A stretch of DNA of 64,000 bases from Cyclobacteriaceae bacterium (GTDB lineage Bacteria; Bacteroidota; Bacteroidia; Cytophagales; Cyclobacteriaceae). Shown here piece by piece: positions 1-9,017 of the stretch. Positions within the stretch are counted from its first letter, which is position 1, and each line of letters opens with the position of its first letter. Location of the stretch: positions 62,001 to 126,000 of the forward strand of contig JANQKF010000008.1 of the NCBI GenBank assembly GCA_028281285.1. Reading direction: 5' to 3'. The position numbers were made by a program, and so were the translations under genes. The notes beneath the pieces were generated by a model, which had not been told where the DNA came from, did not search any database, and saw only the letters and a list, made by a program, of their open reading frames with translations.

Positions 1-229
1 AGCCATTGAAAACAATCACCCATCGTCCGCACTTGGAGCTCATGGGCTGGGCTCCCTTGTCGGTTACGTCCAAAATGGCCAATCGTTTATGAGCCAAGCC
101 TATATTTTCATGGCAATAATATCCCTCGCCATCGGGACCTCTGTGCTTTAGGCTTTCGCTCATTTTTTTGAGCTCCTGAAGAGCAACCGGACTTCCTTTT
201 AGGTTATATATTCCTGCTATTCCGCACAT
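1..229 (-). CDS. asnB: Asparagine synthase-like glutamine amidotransferase, N-terminal part (truncated by window edge)
   Basis: The first 76 codons of a class II (Ntn-type) glutamine amidotransferase are visible; the rest lies left of the window. The protein begins MCGIAGIY, so after Met removal Cys2 would be the catalytic nucleophile that hydrolyses glutamine. The motifs RGPDGEG (about residues 34-40) and GLAHKRLAILD (about 49-59) are hallmarks of the AsnB/GlmS/PurF glutaminase fold, and spacing best fits AsnB. It starts 11 bases after the DegT aminotransferase gene on the same strand, so it probably belongs to the polysaccharide operon. AsnB paralogues in such loci often amidate sugar uronic acids rather than making free asparagine. 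The synthetase domain is not visible, so the exact substrate is unknown. Confidence 0.85.
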   Translation of the reverse strand, partial: MCGIAGIYNLKGSPVALQELKKMSESLKHRGPDGEGYYCHENIGLAHKRLAILDVTDKGAQPMSSKCGRWVIVFNG

Positions 230-240
230 CTAATCTTAAA

Positions 241-1380
241 TCAGAGGCTGTAGATAGAATTTACAATGTAATCATAGTCTTCCGAGACCATCCTATTGTG
301 TAAAGGAATCGCCATAGAATAATCATTCGCATGACGTGCCCCCGGGAAGTCACTTACCTTGATGTTGTATTTCCGACCATAAAATTTAAGCATATGAACG
401 GCATGGGTACCAGGGCGTGTGGAGATACCTTTTTCCTGCAATTTCTCCATGATTTCGTTGCGACTGTATGGTGAATTTGATTCGTCCACACTTGTCACAA
501 AACTCTGCCAGCCGTGAAGGTAGTTGGACGAAAACTCAGGTAGTTTTAGCCAGTCAATTGCAGCTAATTTCTGTTTATAGAACTTCGCCCAACCATCTCT
601 TTCTTCTATAAATTTATCCAGCTTGCCCAGCTGGACCACCCCAACAGCACCCTGCAAGTCGGTCATTCTATAATTGTACCCCATTATGTCAAAATCAGGT
701 AATATGAAGGGTTTTGGCCCATGGTGTCTTTGTTCCTCGGAAATAGAAGCTCCATGGTTTCGAAGCATAACAACTTTTTCAGCCAGTGCATCATCATTAG
801 TAGTGACCATTCCACCTTCTCCTGTAGTCACTGATTTTCTAGGATGAAAAGAAAAACAACCTAGTTCACCAAGCCCTCCTGCCGGAATACCTTTATAAGC
901 AGCCCCTGCAGCACAGGCTCCATCTTCTACAATGGGTATTGCAGGAGCCACAGCCTTGATAGCATCAATATCAGCACAAAGGCCGAATAGGTGTACAGCC
1001 ATAATTGCCTTAGTCCTAGGTGTGATTCTATTCTTCAAATCATCTGGATCTATATTGAATGTAGACGGATCGATATCGCAGAATACGACTTCGGCTCCCT
1101 GATATAGCACGACATTAGCGGTCGAAACCCAAGTGAATGCCGGAACAATCACTTCATCTCCAGGGCCAATCCCCAAAGCAACTAATGATAAGTGGAGTGC
1201 CGTGGTAGCACTGGTTACAGCAATCGCGTGTTTCACTTCATGTCTTTGGGCAAAAAGTCCTTCAAACTCCCTGACCTTTGGTCCTGAAGTAAGCCATCCT
1301 GACATTAACGGTTCTTTCACCGCTTGCCATTCTTCCTCCCCTGTAACAGGTTGTGATATTTGAATTATTCTTTTCTCCAT
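241..1380 (-). CDS. DegT/DnrJ/EryC1/StrS family sugar aminotransferase
   Basis: A 379-residue PLP-dependent aminotransferase of the family that aminates nucleotide-linked keto sugars (WecE, ArnB, PseC, PglE types). The fold-type I landmarks are present: SGWLTSGPKVREFE near residue 27, VTSATTALHLSL near 55, VEDGACAAGA near 151, and the PLP lysine Lys182 in FHPRKSVTTGEGG. Length is typical of the family. Its start codon overlaps the stop of the upstream epimerase gene by one base (TAATG), indicating translational coupling. Together with the epimerase it should supply an amino sugar for the surface polysaccharide. Which keto sugar it uses cannot be read from the sequence. Confidence 0.9.
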   Translation of the reverse strand: MEKRIIQISQPVTGEEEWQAVKEPLMSGWLTSGPKVREFEGLFAQRHEVKHAIAVTSATTALHLSLVALGIGPGDEVIVPAFTWVSTANVVLYQGAEVVFCDIDPSTFNIDPDDLKNRITPRTKAIMAVHLFGLCADIDAIKAVAPAIPIVEDGACAAGAAYKGIPAGGLGELGCFSFHPRKSVTTGEGGMVTTNDDALAEKVVMLRNHGASISEEQRHHGPKPFILPDFDIMGYNYRMTDLQGAVGVVQLGKLDKFIEERDGWAKFYKQKLAAIDWLKLPEFSSNYLHGWQSFVTSVDESNSPYSRNEIMEKLQEKGISTRPGTHAVHMLKFYGRKYNIKVSDFPGARHANDYSMAIPLHNRMVSEDYDYIVNSIYSL

Positions 1381-2357
1381 TATCCCTTGTCCAGACCGGT
1401 GGCTATACGCCAGTCAATTAGTTTTTGCAGACCTTCTCTTAGTTCATATTTATATTGAAACCCAATCTCCTCTCTGGCCTTCTTCGCAGATCCGATTCTG
1501 TTTTGTACCAGCGCCCTGGCATCGTCAGCCGAGTAGGGCTTATAGATTACTTCCAAATCGGAATTCTTCAGTTCAAGAATTGTATCACATAATTCTTTGA
1601 TAGAGGTTTGAACCTCCGTTCCCACGTTATACATGCCAAAACCAGTATCGCTTTTTAGGGCATCTACATTGCTCCTGGCTACATCCTCAACATAGATAAA
1701 ATCATACGCCTGGCTTCCATCGCCATTGATTATAGGTGATTCGTTAGCCTCGATTTTATTCAGCATAATCGGTACAACACCAGTATAAGCCGCAGTCTGA
1801 TCCTGGTGTGGTCCGTACACATTCATGTAACGAAGCCCTATTACTTCTAAACCATAGCGGTCATTAAAGGCAGTGGCCATAGCCTCTCCAGCAATTTTTG
1901 TTGCTCCGTAAAAATTCTTGTTGTTAAAAGGATGGTCTTCTGTCATAGGCAATTCCACGGCATCTCCGTAAACTGAAGCCGAGGAAGACCAGATCAATTT
2001 CTTGATGTTGTTCTTAACACAGGCTTCTAATATATTGAAGGTGCCTTCGATATTCACATGAAAGGCTGTTCTTGGAAAGTCTTTACAGTGCAACAGCCAC
2101 ATGGCTGCCAAGCTGATCACGTAGTCCTTACCCTTCATAGCTTCATTCAGGATGTCAATTTCTCTGATGTCTCCCCCTATTGGATAAATGGAACATCGCG
2201 GGTCTTTCAATTGCTCATGGAGATAGTCTCGCTTTCCTCTGGCAAAATTGTCATAAACTACCACTTCAGACACATCCTCTTTGAGCAACTCGGACACTAC
2301 AAAGCTGCCGATAAAACCAGCTCCTCCAATAACTAATACTTTTTTTTCGGCTAACAT
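1380..2357 (-). CDS. NAD-dependent sugar epimerase/dehydratase (extended SDR)
   Basis: A 325-residue extended short-chain dehydrogenase. The Rossmann motif GGAGFIGS is at residues 11-18, and the catalytic pair is Tyr150 and Lys154 in YGATK, preceded by SSSASVYGD (124-132). This organisation matches UDP-glucose 4-epimerase, UDP-glucuronate decarboxylase and related nucleotide-sugar enzymes. It is translationally coupled to the DegT aminotransferase downstream, which fits production of a modified nucleotide sugar for the neighbouring polysaccharide export genes. The exact epimerase or dehydratase activity is not assigned. About 110 non-coding bases separate it from the Wzt-like gene upstream; nothing notable was seen there. 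Confidence 0.88.
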   Translation of the reverse strand: MLAEKKVLVIGGAGFIGSFVVSELLKEDVSEVVVYDNFARGKRDYLHEQLKDPRCSIYPIGGDIREIDILNEAMKGKDYVISLAAMWLLHCKDFPRTAFHVNIEGTFNILEACVKNNIKKLIWSSSASVYGDAVELPMTEDHPFNNKNFYGATKIAGEAMATAFNDRYGLEVIGLRYMNVYGPHQDQTAAYTGVVPIMLNKIEANESPIINGDGSQAYDFIYVEDVARSNVDALKSDTGFGMYNVGTEVQTSIKELCDTILELKNSDLEVIYKPYSADDARALVQNRIGSAKKAREEIGFQYKYELREGLQKLIDWRIATGLDKG

Positions 2358-2468
2358 TAACTTCTTTTTTTGAACTTCTTTATATAGTGAGAACTCATGA
2401 GCAACAATCGGTATACAACTAGAGGTCCGTTTATTCTTTCAAAATGACTATCCATTGAACACAGTGTA

Positions 2469-3788
2469 TCACAGGTTAGTCAATTTCAAGCCCTCGGACA
2501 AGTCCCAATCAGTAGGTTCATTTATGAAACCCGGAAGCCTGTCAAAGGCTGGTTGAAATGAGTCAAAGGGGGCAGCCAGCACCCGAAAGGGATAAATTTC
2601 ATGAACCGAATCGTAAAACAGATTTGCCGCCAAAGAACATATAAAAACGGTTATACAGTATTCACCAGGGTTCAATTTCACATTCAGTCTGGTATTAACC
2701 TCGTGCTCTCCCTTTTCAATATTCAACCCTTTCGGGCTACCATCGAGGGTACTGGAAAAAACGGCCGTTGTTCCGTCAATAGCACAAATCCTAACCTGGA
2801 TCATGGCATTCTGGATATCCTCAGAGGCGGAGAATCGAATGTTAACATTCAATGGTTGTCGAAATAACAACTCATTGGACATTTTTCCTTCTTCATTACT
2901 TAGAAATACATGTGAAATTTTCGCCCCCTTTGAGCCCCATAGCCTCTTGTGATTAAGAGGAATTTCTCCTGGCACCTCCGAAGTTGCATCAGACCTATTC
3001 TGGGAGATGTACCGATTAATACAATCCTCAACGGGGCCATCAAAACCTACCTTCCCATTTTGCAAAAGTACCGCTCTAGTGCATAGAGATTTTATAGAGG
3101 ACATATTGTGACTTACGAACAGGACCGTTCTTCCTTCACCTTTGCTTACATCCTGCATTTTACCGATTGCCTTTTTCTGAAATTCGACATCGCCAACAGC
3201 CAGTACCTCATCGACAATTAATATCTCAGGTTCCAAGAACGCAGCTACTGCAAAGGCCAGGCGAACCTTCATTCCTGAGCTATAGCGTTTTACAGGCGTG
3301 TCGATATACCTTGCACAGCCAGAAAAACTCACAATTTCGTCCAGCTTGGACTTTATCTCCGCTTTAGTCATTCCCAGGATCGCTCCGTTGAGAAAAACAT
3401 TTTCTCTTCCCGTAAGCTCGGGATGAAAACCTGTTCCAACCTCCAATAATGTTCCCATTCTACCCTTGGCCGAAATAAGACCTGTGGTCGGCCCAGTAAC
3501 CCTTGAGAGAATTTTCAATAGAGTGCTCTTCCCAGCTCCATTCTTACCAATAATCCCTAAAACCTCACCCTGTCTGACTTCAATATTGATATCCTTAAGT
3601 GCCCATACATAATCAGAATTACCCTCCAATTCACGCTTATTGACTTGCCCGACCTTTAAGTATGGATCCTCCTTTCCCCTGATACGTGCCCACCAGCGGT
3701 TCAAATCGTGGCTAATTGTGCCGGTCCCCACTACACCCAAACGATACTGTTTGGACAGGTTTTCAATTTTTATTGCTATATCACTCAC
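2469..3788 (-). CDS. Polysaccharide ABC exporter ATPase, Wzt-like with C-terminal domain
   Basis: A 439-residue ATP-binding protein of the O-antigen/teichoic acid export class (Wzt, TagH, RfbB). Walker A is GKNGAGKS (81-88), the signature is YSSGM (169-173) and Walker B is ILIVDEV (189-195). After the roughly 250-residue nucleotide-binding domain there is an approximately 170-residue beta-rich extension resembling the Wzt C-terminal carbohydrate-binding domain, which in characterised exporters recognises the modified end of the finished chain. It pairs with the ABC-2 permease gene 35 bases upstream. The likely role is energising export of a lipid-linked glycan across the inner membrane. Loss of the C-terminal domain would be expected to affect substrate choice rather than ATP hydrolysis. 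Confidence 0.9.
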   Translation of the reverse strand: MSDIAIKIENLSKQYRLGVVGTGTISHDLNRWWARIRGKEDPYLKVGQVNKRELEGNSDYVWALKDINIEVRQGEVLGIIGKNGAGKSTLLKILSRVTGPTTGLISAKGRMGTLLEVGTGFHPELTGRENVFLNGAILGMTKAEIKSKLDEIVSFSGCARYIDTPVKRYSSGMKVRLAFAVAAFLEPEILIVDEVLAVGDVEFQKKAIGKMQDVSKGEGRTVLFVSHNMSSIKSLCTRAVLLQNGKVGFDGPVEDCINRYISQNRSDATSEVPGEIPLNHKRLWGSKGAKISHVFLSNEEGKMSNELLFRQPLNVNIRFSASEDIQNAMIQVRICAIDGTTAVFSSTLDGSPKGLNIEKGEHEVNTRLNVKLNPGEYCITVFICSLAANLFYDSVHEIYPFRVLAAPFDSFQPAFDRLPGFINEPTDWDLSEGLKLTNL

Positions 3789-3823
3789 TTAATAAGATCT
3801 GCTTAAGTATAAACCAAAGCCTG

Positions 3824-4684
3824 TTATACTGTATCCATGAAGTTCTTCTCCGTCCGATTGAATATGGCCAAACCAACCACAAATATTGCTACAGAGAATA
3901 TACCCGAATAGGCCAATTGAAAATAATCCATTGTACCAGCACCAAGAAAAATAAATCGAAATGACTCCAAAATCGCTGTCATTGGGTTAGCCATTAAAAT
4001 CACCTTGTATTGATCTGGTATTGTAGACAATGGGTAAATGACTGGTGTGCCATACATTAATAACTGTACTCCAAACGTGATCAGGTGCTTCATGTCTCGA
4101 TACTTTGTTGTCATAGAAGAAAGGACAAACCCAAATCCTAACCCTAGAAGCATCATAATTATTATTAAAAGCGGAAACAGCAAAATCTCTGATTGAATGC
4201 TAAACTCAAACTTCCCTGTCGAGACGTAATAGGTGTAAAATGCGAAGAACAGCAACAACTGAATTCCGAACATCACCAGGTTGGTTATGGTAATTGAGAT
4301 GGGCATGATTGCCCTTGGAAAATAGACCTTTCCGAAAATACTAGCATTCTGTGTAAAGGTATTTGAGGTTTTAGTCAGCGAATTCGAAAAATATCGCCAA
4401 CAGGTAACACCAGCCAAATAAAAGAGGAGTTTGGGTAAGCCATCGGTGGAAAGGCCGGCAACATTACCAAAAATCAGAACATAGGTCAGTGTCGTCAGAA
4501 TAGGTTGAATAAAGTACCATAGGGGGCCCAGAACGGTCTGTTTATACTGGGCAACCAAATCCCTCCGAACAAATAGAATCAGAAGATCTTTGTATTGAGC
4601 TATTTCTCTGATCTTCAAATCGAATAATGAACCCCTTGGTTCTATTATAGTATCCCAATGATCTATTTGTTGATTCTTCTGCAT
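3824..4684 (-). CDS. ABC-2 type polysaccharide export permease, Wzm-like
   Basis: A 286-residue inner-membrane permease with about six hydrophobic segments and the family feature AQYKQTVLGPLWYFIQP near residue 44, the conserved entry motif of Wzm/TagG/KpsM-type exporters. It forms the transmembrane half of the exporter whose ATPase is encoded just downstream. About 200 bases separate it from the Wzc-like gene upstream, so it may have its own promoter, although I did not find a convincing one. The length is normal for the family. Confidence 0.88.
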   Translation of the reverse strand: MQKNQQIDHWDTIIEPRGSLFDLKIREIAQYKDLLILFVRRDLVAQYKQTVLGPLWYFIQPILTTLTYVLIFGNVAGLSTDGLPKLLFYLAGVTCWRYFSNSLTKTSNTFTQNASIFGKVYFPRAIMPISITITNLVMFGIQLLLFFAFYTYYVSTGKFEFSIQSEILLFPLLIIIMMLLGLGFGFVLSSMTTKYRDMKHLITFGVQLLMYGTPVIYPLSTIPDQYKVILMANPMTAILESFRFIFLGAGTMDYFQLAYSGIFSVAIFVVGLAIFNRTEKNFMDTV

Positions 4685-4845
4685 TGGAAGTTTTAGTAGT
4701 GGATCTTTTGAGAAAATTTCGTTGTCAAACTAATCAATAAATAAAGCTTGTACCACTTTTCAATTTGCAACCGTATTATGCGTAACATAGGTTTGCCAAC
4801 TTGAGGATTTGTTTATTTGGTTGCTTATTCAGTTAAGAAGTAAAA

Positions 4846-4865
4846 GGTGATTTTCAAAAATCGCC
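4846..4865 (-). terminator. Weak hairpin downstream of the Wzc-like gene
   Basis: An imperfect stem (positions 4846-4854 with 4857-4865, one mismatch on the minus strand) lies 19 bases past the stop codon of the co-polymerase gene. On the minus strand it is followed by TTTTACTT. It could act as a partial intrinsic terminator between the co-polymerase and permease genes. The short loop, the mismatch and the short T run make this uncertain. Confidence 0.3.
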
Positions 4866-4883
4866 ATTCTGACTACAGCAGGT

Positions 4884-7316
4884 TTACTTTTTAATTTTAA
4901 GATTGAATGGAAACAATTTATTCTTTTTAGGGACTTCTTCGTCCGAATAGTAGCCACCCCCATATTTGCCATAACCGTAGCCATAGCCATAACCATAGCC
5001 ATAACCATAGCCGTAACCATAACCATAACTATAGCCATAACCGTATCTTCCGGATATTCTGAAATCGTTCAATAGAATTGCAACATTCTGAAGAACCTTT
5101 TTCGAATGAAGATCATTAAAGAACCTCATCACATTTTTGATTGTGTAATTCTGTCGAACTACTAATAAACTGAAATCCACAAGCTCGGTGATATTGAAGG
5201 TGTCTGAAACTATTCCTATAGGAGGAGTATCAATGACGATATAGTCATATTCTTTTTCATAATCTTCGATCAAGTCTTTCAACTTGTCGCTCATTAACAA
5301 TTCACCCGGATTAGGCGGAACTGGCCCAGCAAGTATCAAGTCTAAATTCTCATATGGAGTATGATTGACTATTTCCTTAGCATCTACAAACCCTGCCAGG
5401 TAATTGGAAATCCCAATATCATTGGAAAAACCAAAGTCTCCAAAGAGCTTTGGCTTTCTTAAATCAAGTCCGATTAACAATGTTTTTCTGCCTGATATGG
5501 CCAAGACAGAAGCCAGATTCATTGAACAAAACGATTTACCTTCTCCTGATGCATTCGATGTGATCAGAATTTTCTTGATTTTCCTGTTTCGATTAAAATA
5601 ATCAAGATTGGAACGAATATTTCGAAAGGCCTCTGCCAGTGATGCTTTTGGGTGTTCTAAAACAGCAAGATTAGTGTCGTACTGATTATGTCCTATCATT
5701 CCGATAATTGGAATGCTGGTCAGTTGTTCGACTTGCTTTCGAAACTCTATCTTTTCATTTAAAACTTCGCGTAAAACAACAAACAGAAGAGGTATTATAA
5801 AGCCCACACCAGCCCCGATAGAGTAGTTCATGGATTTTTTTGGGTAGATCGGACTTACCCTGTGTGTAGCTCGATCAACAATTCTTGCATTGGCTTCATT
5901 TCTTGCTTTTGCTATTCCAGCTTCGGCTCTCTTTTGCCTAAAAAATTGAAACATTCCGAAATAGACTCCATAAATCCTTTCTATATCTGCAAACTCTCTT
6001 TGTTTTTCCGGGTAGTTCTTAAACTCTCTGTTTGCAGTTTCAAGTTCACTTTGTATGCCGACAATCTCATCTCTGAGCTCGTTGATTTTACCCTGAGCTA
6101 CTCCTTTTATCAAATCAACCAAAGATTCGATTTGATAGTTAAGGCTTACAATATCTTCATTATATGGTGCAAGCACCTCGAGCTTTTGAGTTCTTGTCAC
6201 CAACAGCGTTTGAAGTGTATTAATATATTTTTGGAGGCCAGCAGCATCCTCTTCAATGGCAATTGGCAAATACACCTGATTCAATTTTGAGCTGTCTTCC
6301 AAAAATTTCAGATTTTCGTCAAGAGATTGAATCGCTGCCTCATTTTTAGTCTTTCGAAGTTCAAGATCGTTGATCTTACCAATCAGACGACCACCAATCT
6401 GATCCGGACTGGTGATCCTATTCTCTATCCTCACCGCATCCAACTGAGACTCATAAATTGAAAGCGTATCATCCAAAACCCTTAATTCTCTATCTATATA
6501 TGAGATTGTGCGATCCGCAGCCTCATTCTTTCTCTCTAGTTCTTTAGACTTGTAGACCTCCATTATTTCATTGACAAAAGTGGAGGCCTTTAAGGGGTGA
6601 GAATGGGACAAAGTGAGAACCGCAATCGTGGTGAATTCTCTTAAAAAGTTCACTCTAAGCCTTGAATTCCATTCGCTGGTTAAACTCTCCAAGTCCCTGA
6701 ACCTGAAATAGAATTCTCTTCCTTCAAGATTTGTCGATCGGTTAAGCAAGACCGTAAAACTGTAATTGTCGGATTCAATTAAACTGTTGGGAGGATTCAA
6801 CTCATATTTGAAATGATCTTCATCGTTGGCAAATGATACCCTAAATCTATTGTTCTTGTCAAATGAGATTCTGAATTCACGGTTTTTTATTTGCTGATGA
6901 TCCTCAGTCTTGATTATTTCAAATGGAAGTGATCGATACTCTTCGAAGGATTTTATTCTACCCCTGGAATAGTATTCAACGTCAAAATCTAACCTTTCCA
7001 GTGCATCTCTTGTGATTCCCTTACTCCGTAACAATTCCAGTTCATTCAAAAAATTAGGATTAAATCCTCCTGAAAGCAAATCCCCAAAGAAGTTCGAAGC
7101 TATGTTGGGGTTTTCTTCAGGAATCATAATCGTACCTCGGACATTAAATCTTTCTGTAGTATATCGGTGATATACAAACGCCACCAGAAGTCCTAACATG
7201 AGGCTAATAAGGAAAATAGGCCATTTACGAATGACCTTCATCAGAATCAACAAAGGATCAATCGCAGGAGCGGATGAAGTACTTTGCTGATCTTCAATAA
7301 AGTCGAACTCACTCAT
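4884..7316 (-). CDS. Wzc-like polysaccharide co-polymerase / BY-kinase with (Tyr-Gly)n tail
   Basis: An 810-residue inner-membrane protein combining a chain-length determinant domain with a cytoplasmic bacterial tyrosine kinase domain. The first membrane segment is about 33-50 and the second about 497-515, with a long periplasmic region rich in coiled coil (roughly 260-440) between them. The kinase motifs are Walker A NASGEGKS (588-595), Walker A' LLIGLDLRKPK (613-623) and Walker B IVIDTPP (693-699). The C-terminus has 16 tyrosines between residues 758 and 790, mostly as perfect Tyr-Gly dipeptides. Tyrosine-rich tails are the autophosphorylation sites of this family, but such a regular one is unusual. 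It sits two bases after the Wza-like gene, its expected partner. It probably controls assembly and export of the polysaccharide. Confidence 0.93.
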   Translation of the reverse strand: MSEFDFIEDQQSTSSAPAIDPLLILMKVIRKWPIFLISLMLGLLVAFVYHRYTTERFNVRGTIMIPEENPNIASNFFGDLLSGGFNPNFLNELELLRSKGITRDALERLDFDVEYYSRGRIKSFEEYRSLPFEIIKTEDHQQIKNREFRISFDKNNRFRVSFANDEDHFKYELNPPNSLIESDNYSFTVLLNRSTNLEGREFYFRFRDLESLTSEWNSRLRVNFLREFTTIAVLTLSHSHPLKASTFVNEIMEVYKSKELERKNEAADRTISYIDRELRVLDDTLSIYESQLDAVRIENRITSPDQIGGRLIGKINDLELRKTKNEAAIQSLDENLKFLEDSSKLNQVYLPIAIEEDAAGLQKYINTLQTLLVTRTQKLEVLAPYNEDIVSLNYQIESLVDLIKGVAQGKINELRDEIVGIQSELETANREFKNYPEKQREFADIERIYGVYFGMFQFFRQKRAEAGIAKARNEANARIVDRATHRVSPIYPKKSMNYSIGAGVGFIIPLLFVVLREVLNEKIEFRKQVEQLTSIPIIGMIGHNQYDTNLAVLEHPKASLAEAFRNIRSNLDYFNRNRKIKKILITSNASGEGKSFCSMNLASVLAISGRKTLLIGLDLRKPKLFGDFGFSNDIGISNYLAGFVDAKEIVNHTPYENLDLILAGPVPPNPGELLMSDKLKDLIEDYEKEYDYIVIDTPPIGIVSDTFNITELVDFSLLVVRQNYTIKNVMRFFNDLHSKKVLQNVAILLNDFRISGRYGYGYSYGYGYGYGYGYGYGYGYGYGKYGGGYYSDEEVPKKNKLFPFNLKIKK
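4971..5045 (-). repeat. Hexanucleotide tandem repeat encoding the Tyr-Gly tail
   Basis: Seventy-five bases consist almost entirely of six-base units, TAY GGY in the coding sense, giving 13 tyrosines at every second residue (758-782) with glycine between them and one serine substitution at 763. Part of the tract also shows a 12-base period because GGC and GGT codons tend to alternate. The reading frame is preserved by any whole-unit change, so slippage would alter the number of tyrosines without truncating the protein. Confidence 0.95.
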
Positions 7317-7318
7317 AG

Positions 7319-8179
7319 TTAGTTATTTCCGAGCACATTAATTATCAGTGTAACACTTGATATTACTGAAACAATGGTAGCCAAGTTTGACAAGGCCGTA
7401 TCTCCGTTACCAATCTCTCTTATTTTAAGAGGTGGAACATAAATCAAATCATCAGGTTGTAGAAAGAAAAACTCGGTTTCAATAAACTTTCGACCTGTCA
7501 CATCGATTTCGTGAATTCGAATTCCATCAGGGTACTGTCTCATCAAAAGCACATGAGAGCGGTCTGCATTAATGGTCAAGTCTCCCGAATTTGCAATGGC
7601 TTCCAAAACATTGGCTTCATATTGTTGGATAATATTTGGCCCCTGACTTGATACCTCACCAAACATTGTATAAGGTATTCCATTTAATCGAACGCCAACT
7701 AAAATATCGAGCACCCCCTTTTTTTCTCTTATCTCTTTCTCTATTTCCTGTTCGAGCTCATTGGTTGTCAGGCCAGCAGCCTTAATTCTTCCCAATGCAT
7801 TGATCTCTACATCTCCATCTTTGTCTATATTATAGCCAGTCAAAAAAGCACTTTCTCTTGCGCTTCGATTATTTCCCCCGGTAAGAGCTGCATTTGCGAA
7901 ACTATTTCTAACAAAAATAGGATAGAACTGTTCGACATTTTCCAAATCCCTACTATAGAAATTGATTTGAAGAATATCATTCGGTTGTAATCTATACTCA
8001 ATCCTGGTCAGTGAAATCAGAGAATCATTTTCAAGCCTTGTAATTCCTTCTTTATTCTGAAGATAAACGATTCTTGAATTGGGAATACAACTAGAGAAAA
8101 GCGAAGCAATCAGAATACCAAATAACAGCGGCTTGACGATTCTACCGCTACGGCTCGTCTTCTTTTTTCTTAGGTCCAT
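7319..8179 (-). CDS. Polysaccharide export outer-membrane lipoprotein, Wza-like
   Basis: A Poly_export/SLBB-type protein. From the ATG at 8179 it has 286 residues and a lipoprotein signal: positively charged start, hydrophobic stretch at about 17-29, then FSSC with Cys31 as the lipid-modified residue. The export domain begins YRLQPNDILQI and an SLBB-like segment follows (PYTMFGEVSSQGPNI). A short hydrophobic stretch lies at the C-terminus. The open frame extends upstream to an ATG at 8209, but that overlaps the end of kdsA by 23 bases; the 8179 start leaves seven bases between the genes and a conventional signal peptide. It should form the periplasm-to-surface channel that works with the co-polymerase encoded two bases downstream. 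Confidence 0.9.
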   Translation of the reverse strand: MDLRKKKTSRSGRIVKPLLFGILIASLFSSCIPNSRIVYLQNKEGITRLENDSLISLTRIEYRLQPNDILQINFYSRDLENVEQFYPIFVRNSFANAALTGGNNRSARESAFLTGYNIDKDGDVEINALGRIKAAGLTTNELEQEIEKEIREKKGVLDILVGVRLNGIPYTMFGEVSSQGPNIIQQYEANVLEAIANSGDLTINADRSHVLLMRQYPDGIRIHEIDVTGRKFIETEFFFLQPDDLIYVPPLKIREIGNGDTALSNLATIVSVISSVTLIINVLGNN

Positions 8180-8186
8180 ATGTTGT

Positions 8187-9017
8187 CTAATACGCATTTC
8201 CGTATTCAAACCCTACTTTTAACATTTCCAAAAACGGTCCAATCTCCCCCAAAGGAATCATGTTAGGCCCATCGCTTTTTGCAGTTGAAGGATTCGGATG
8301 CGTCTCAATGAAAAAGCCATCTACGCCTACGGCCGCTGCCGCTCTGGCAAGGTAGCTCGCAAATTCTTTTTGCCCTCCAGAACTTCCTCCTGCACCGCCT
8401 GGTTGCTGAACACTATGAGTAACGTCAAATATTACAGGGGAATATTGGCGCATGGTTGGTAAGCTTCTCATGTCAACAACCAGATTATGGTATCCAAACG
8501 AAGCACCTCGCTCTGTCAAACATACCTTCTGATTTCCTGTGGATTTTACCTTATCGACAGCGTATTGCATATCTTCTGGCGCCATAAACTGTCCACGCTT
8601 GATTTTTACTGTTTTTTCCGTCTTTCCAGCAGCCACTAAAAGATCTGTTTGTCGACATAAATAAGCGGGAATTTGCAATGCTTGCGCCACGTCACTCACA
8701 GGATTTGCCTGATTTGGCTCATGAATATCAGTGACAATGGGTAGGTCAAATTCTGTTCTGACCCTGTCTAATACACGTAATCCTTCATCCAACCCCACTC
8801 CTCGATATGAATTTACAGAAGTTCTGTTGGCCTTATCGAAAGATGCTTTGAATATATAATGAATATCGAGTTTATCACAGACTTCTTTAACCTCTTCTGC
8901 CACTCTTGCACATATGTCCCAACTCTCAATCGCACAAGGTCCTGAGAACAAGACTATTCGCTCTCCACCTAAAAATACTTTCTCCGTTATGTGAAATCCT
9001 TCTTTATAAATCTGCAT
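8187..9017 (-). CDS. kdsA: 3-deoxy-8-phosphooctulonate (Kdo-8-P) synthase
   Basis: A 276-residue DAHP/Kdo-8-P synthase fold enzyme that condenses phosphoenolpyruvate with arabinose 5-phosphate. Family signatures include GPCAIES near residue 25, IFKASFDKANR near 55 and ETHPNPSTAKSDGPNM near 237. Length matches KdsA rather than the longer DAHP synthases. It overlaps kdsC by 14 bases, so the two consecutive steps of Kdo synthesis are coupled. Location directly ahead of the polysaccharide export genes suggests that Kdo supply, for lipid A core or for a Kdo-containing glycan, is co-regulated with export. Confidence 0.95.
   Translation of the reverse strand: MQIYKEGFHITEKVFLGGERIVLFSGPCAIESWDICARVAEEVKEVCDKLDIHYIFKASFDKANRTSVNSYRGVGLDEGLRVLDRVRTEFDLPIVTDIHEPNQANPVSDVAQALQIPAYLCRQTDLLVAAGKTEKTVKIKRGQFMAPEDMQYAVDKVKSTGNQKVCLTERGASFGYHNLVVDMRSLPTMRQYSPVIFDVTHSVQQPGGAGGSSGGQKEFASYLARAAAAVGVDGFFIETHPNPSTAKSDGPNMIPLGEIGPFLEMLKVGFEYGNAY

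Noticed and set aside
4829-5038. A 69-codon minus-strand frame rich in Met, Ala and Val across the hexanucleotide repeat
   Set aside because: It is the out-of-frame reading of the Tyr-Gly repeat; composition is an artefact of the six-base unit and the real co-polymerase frame covers it.
4971-5045. CRISPR array or intergenic satellite
   Set aside because: Units are six bases without spacers and are in frame within a conserved gene.
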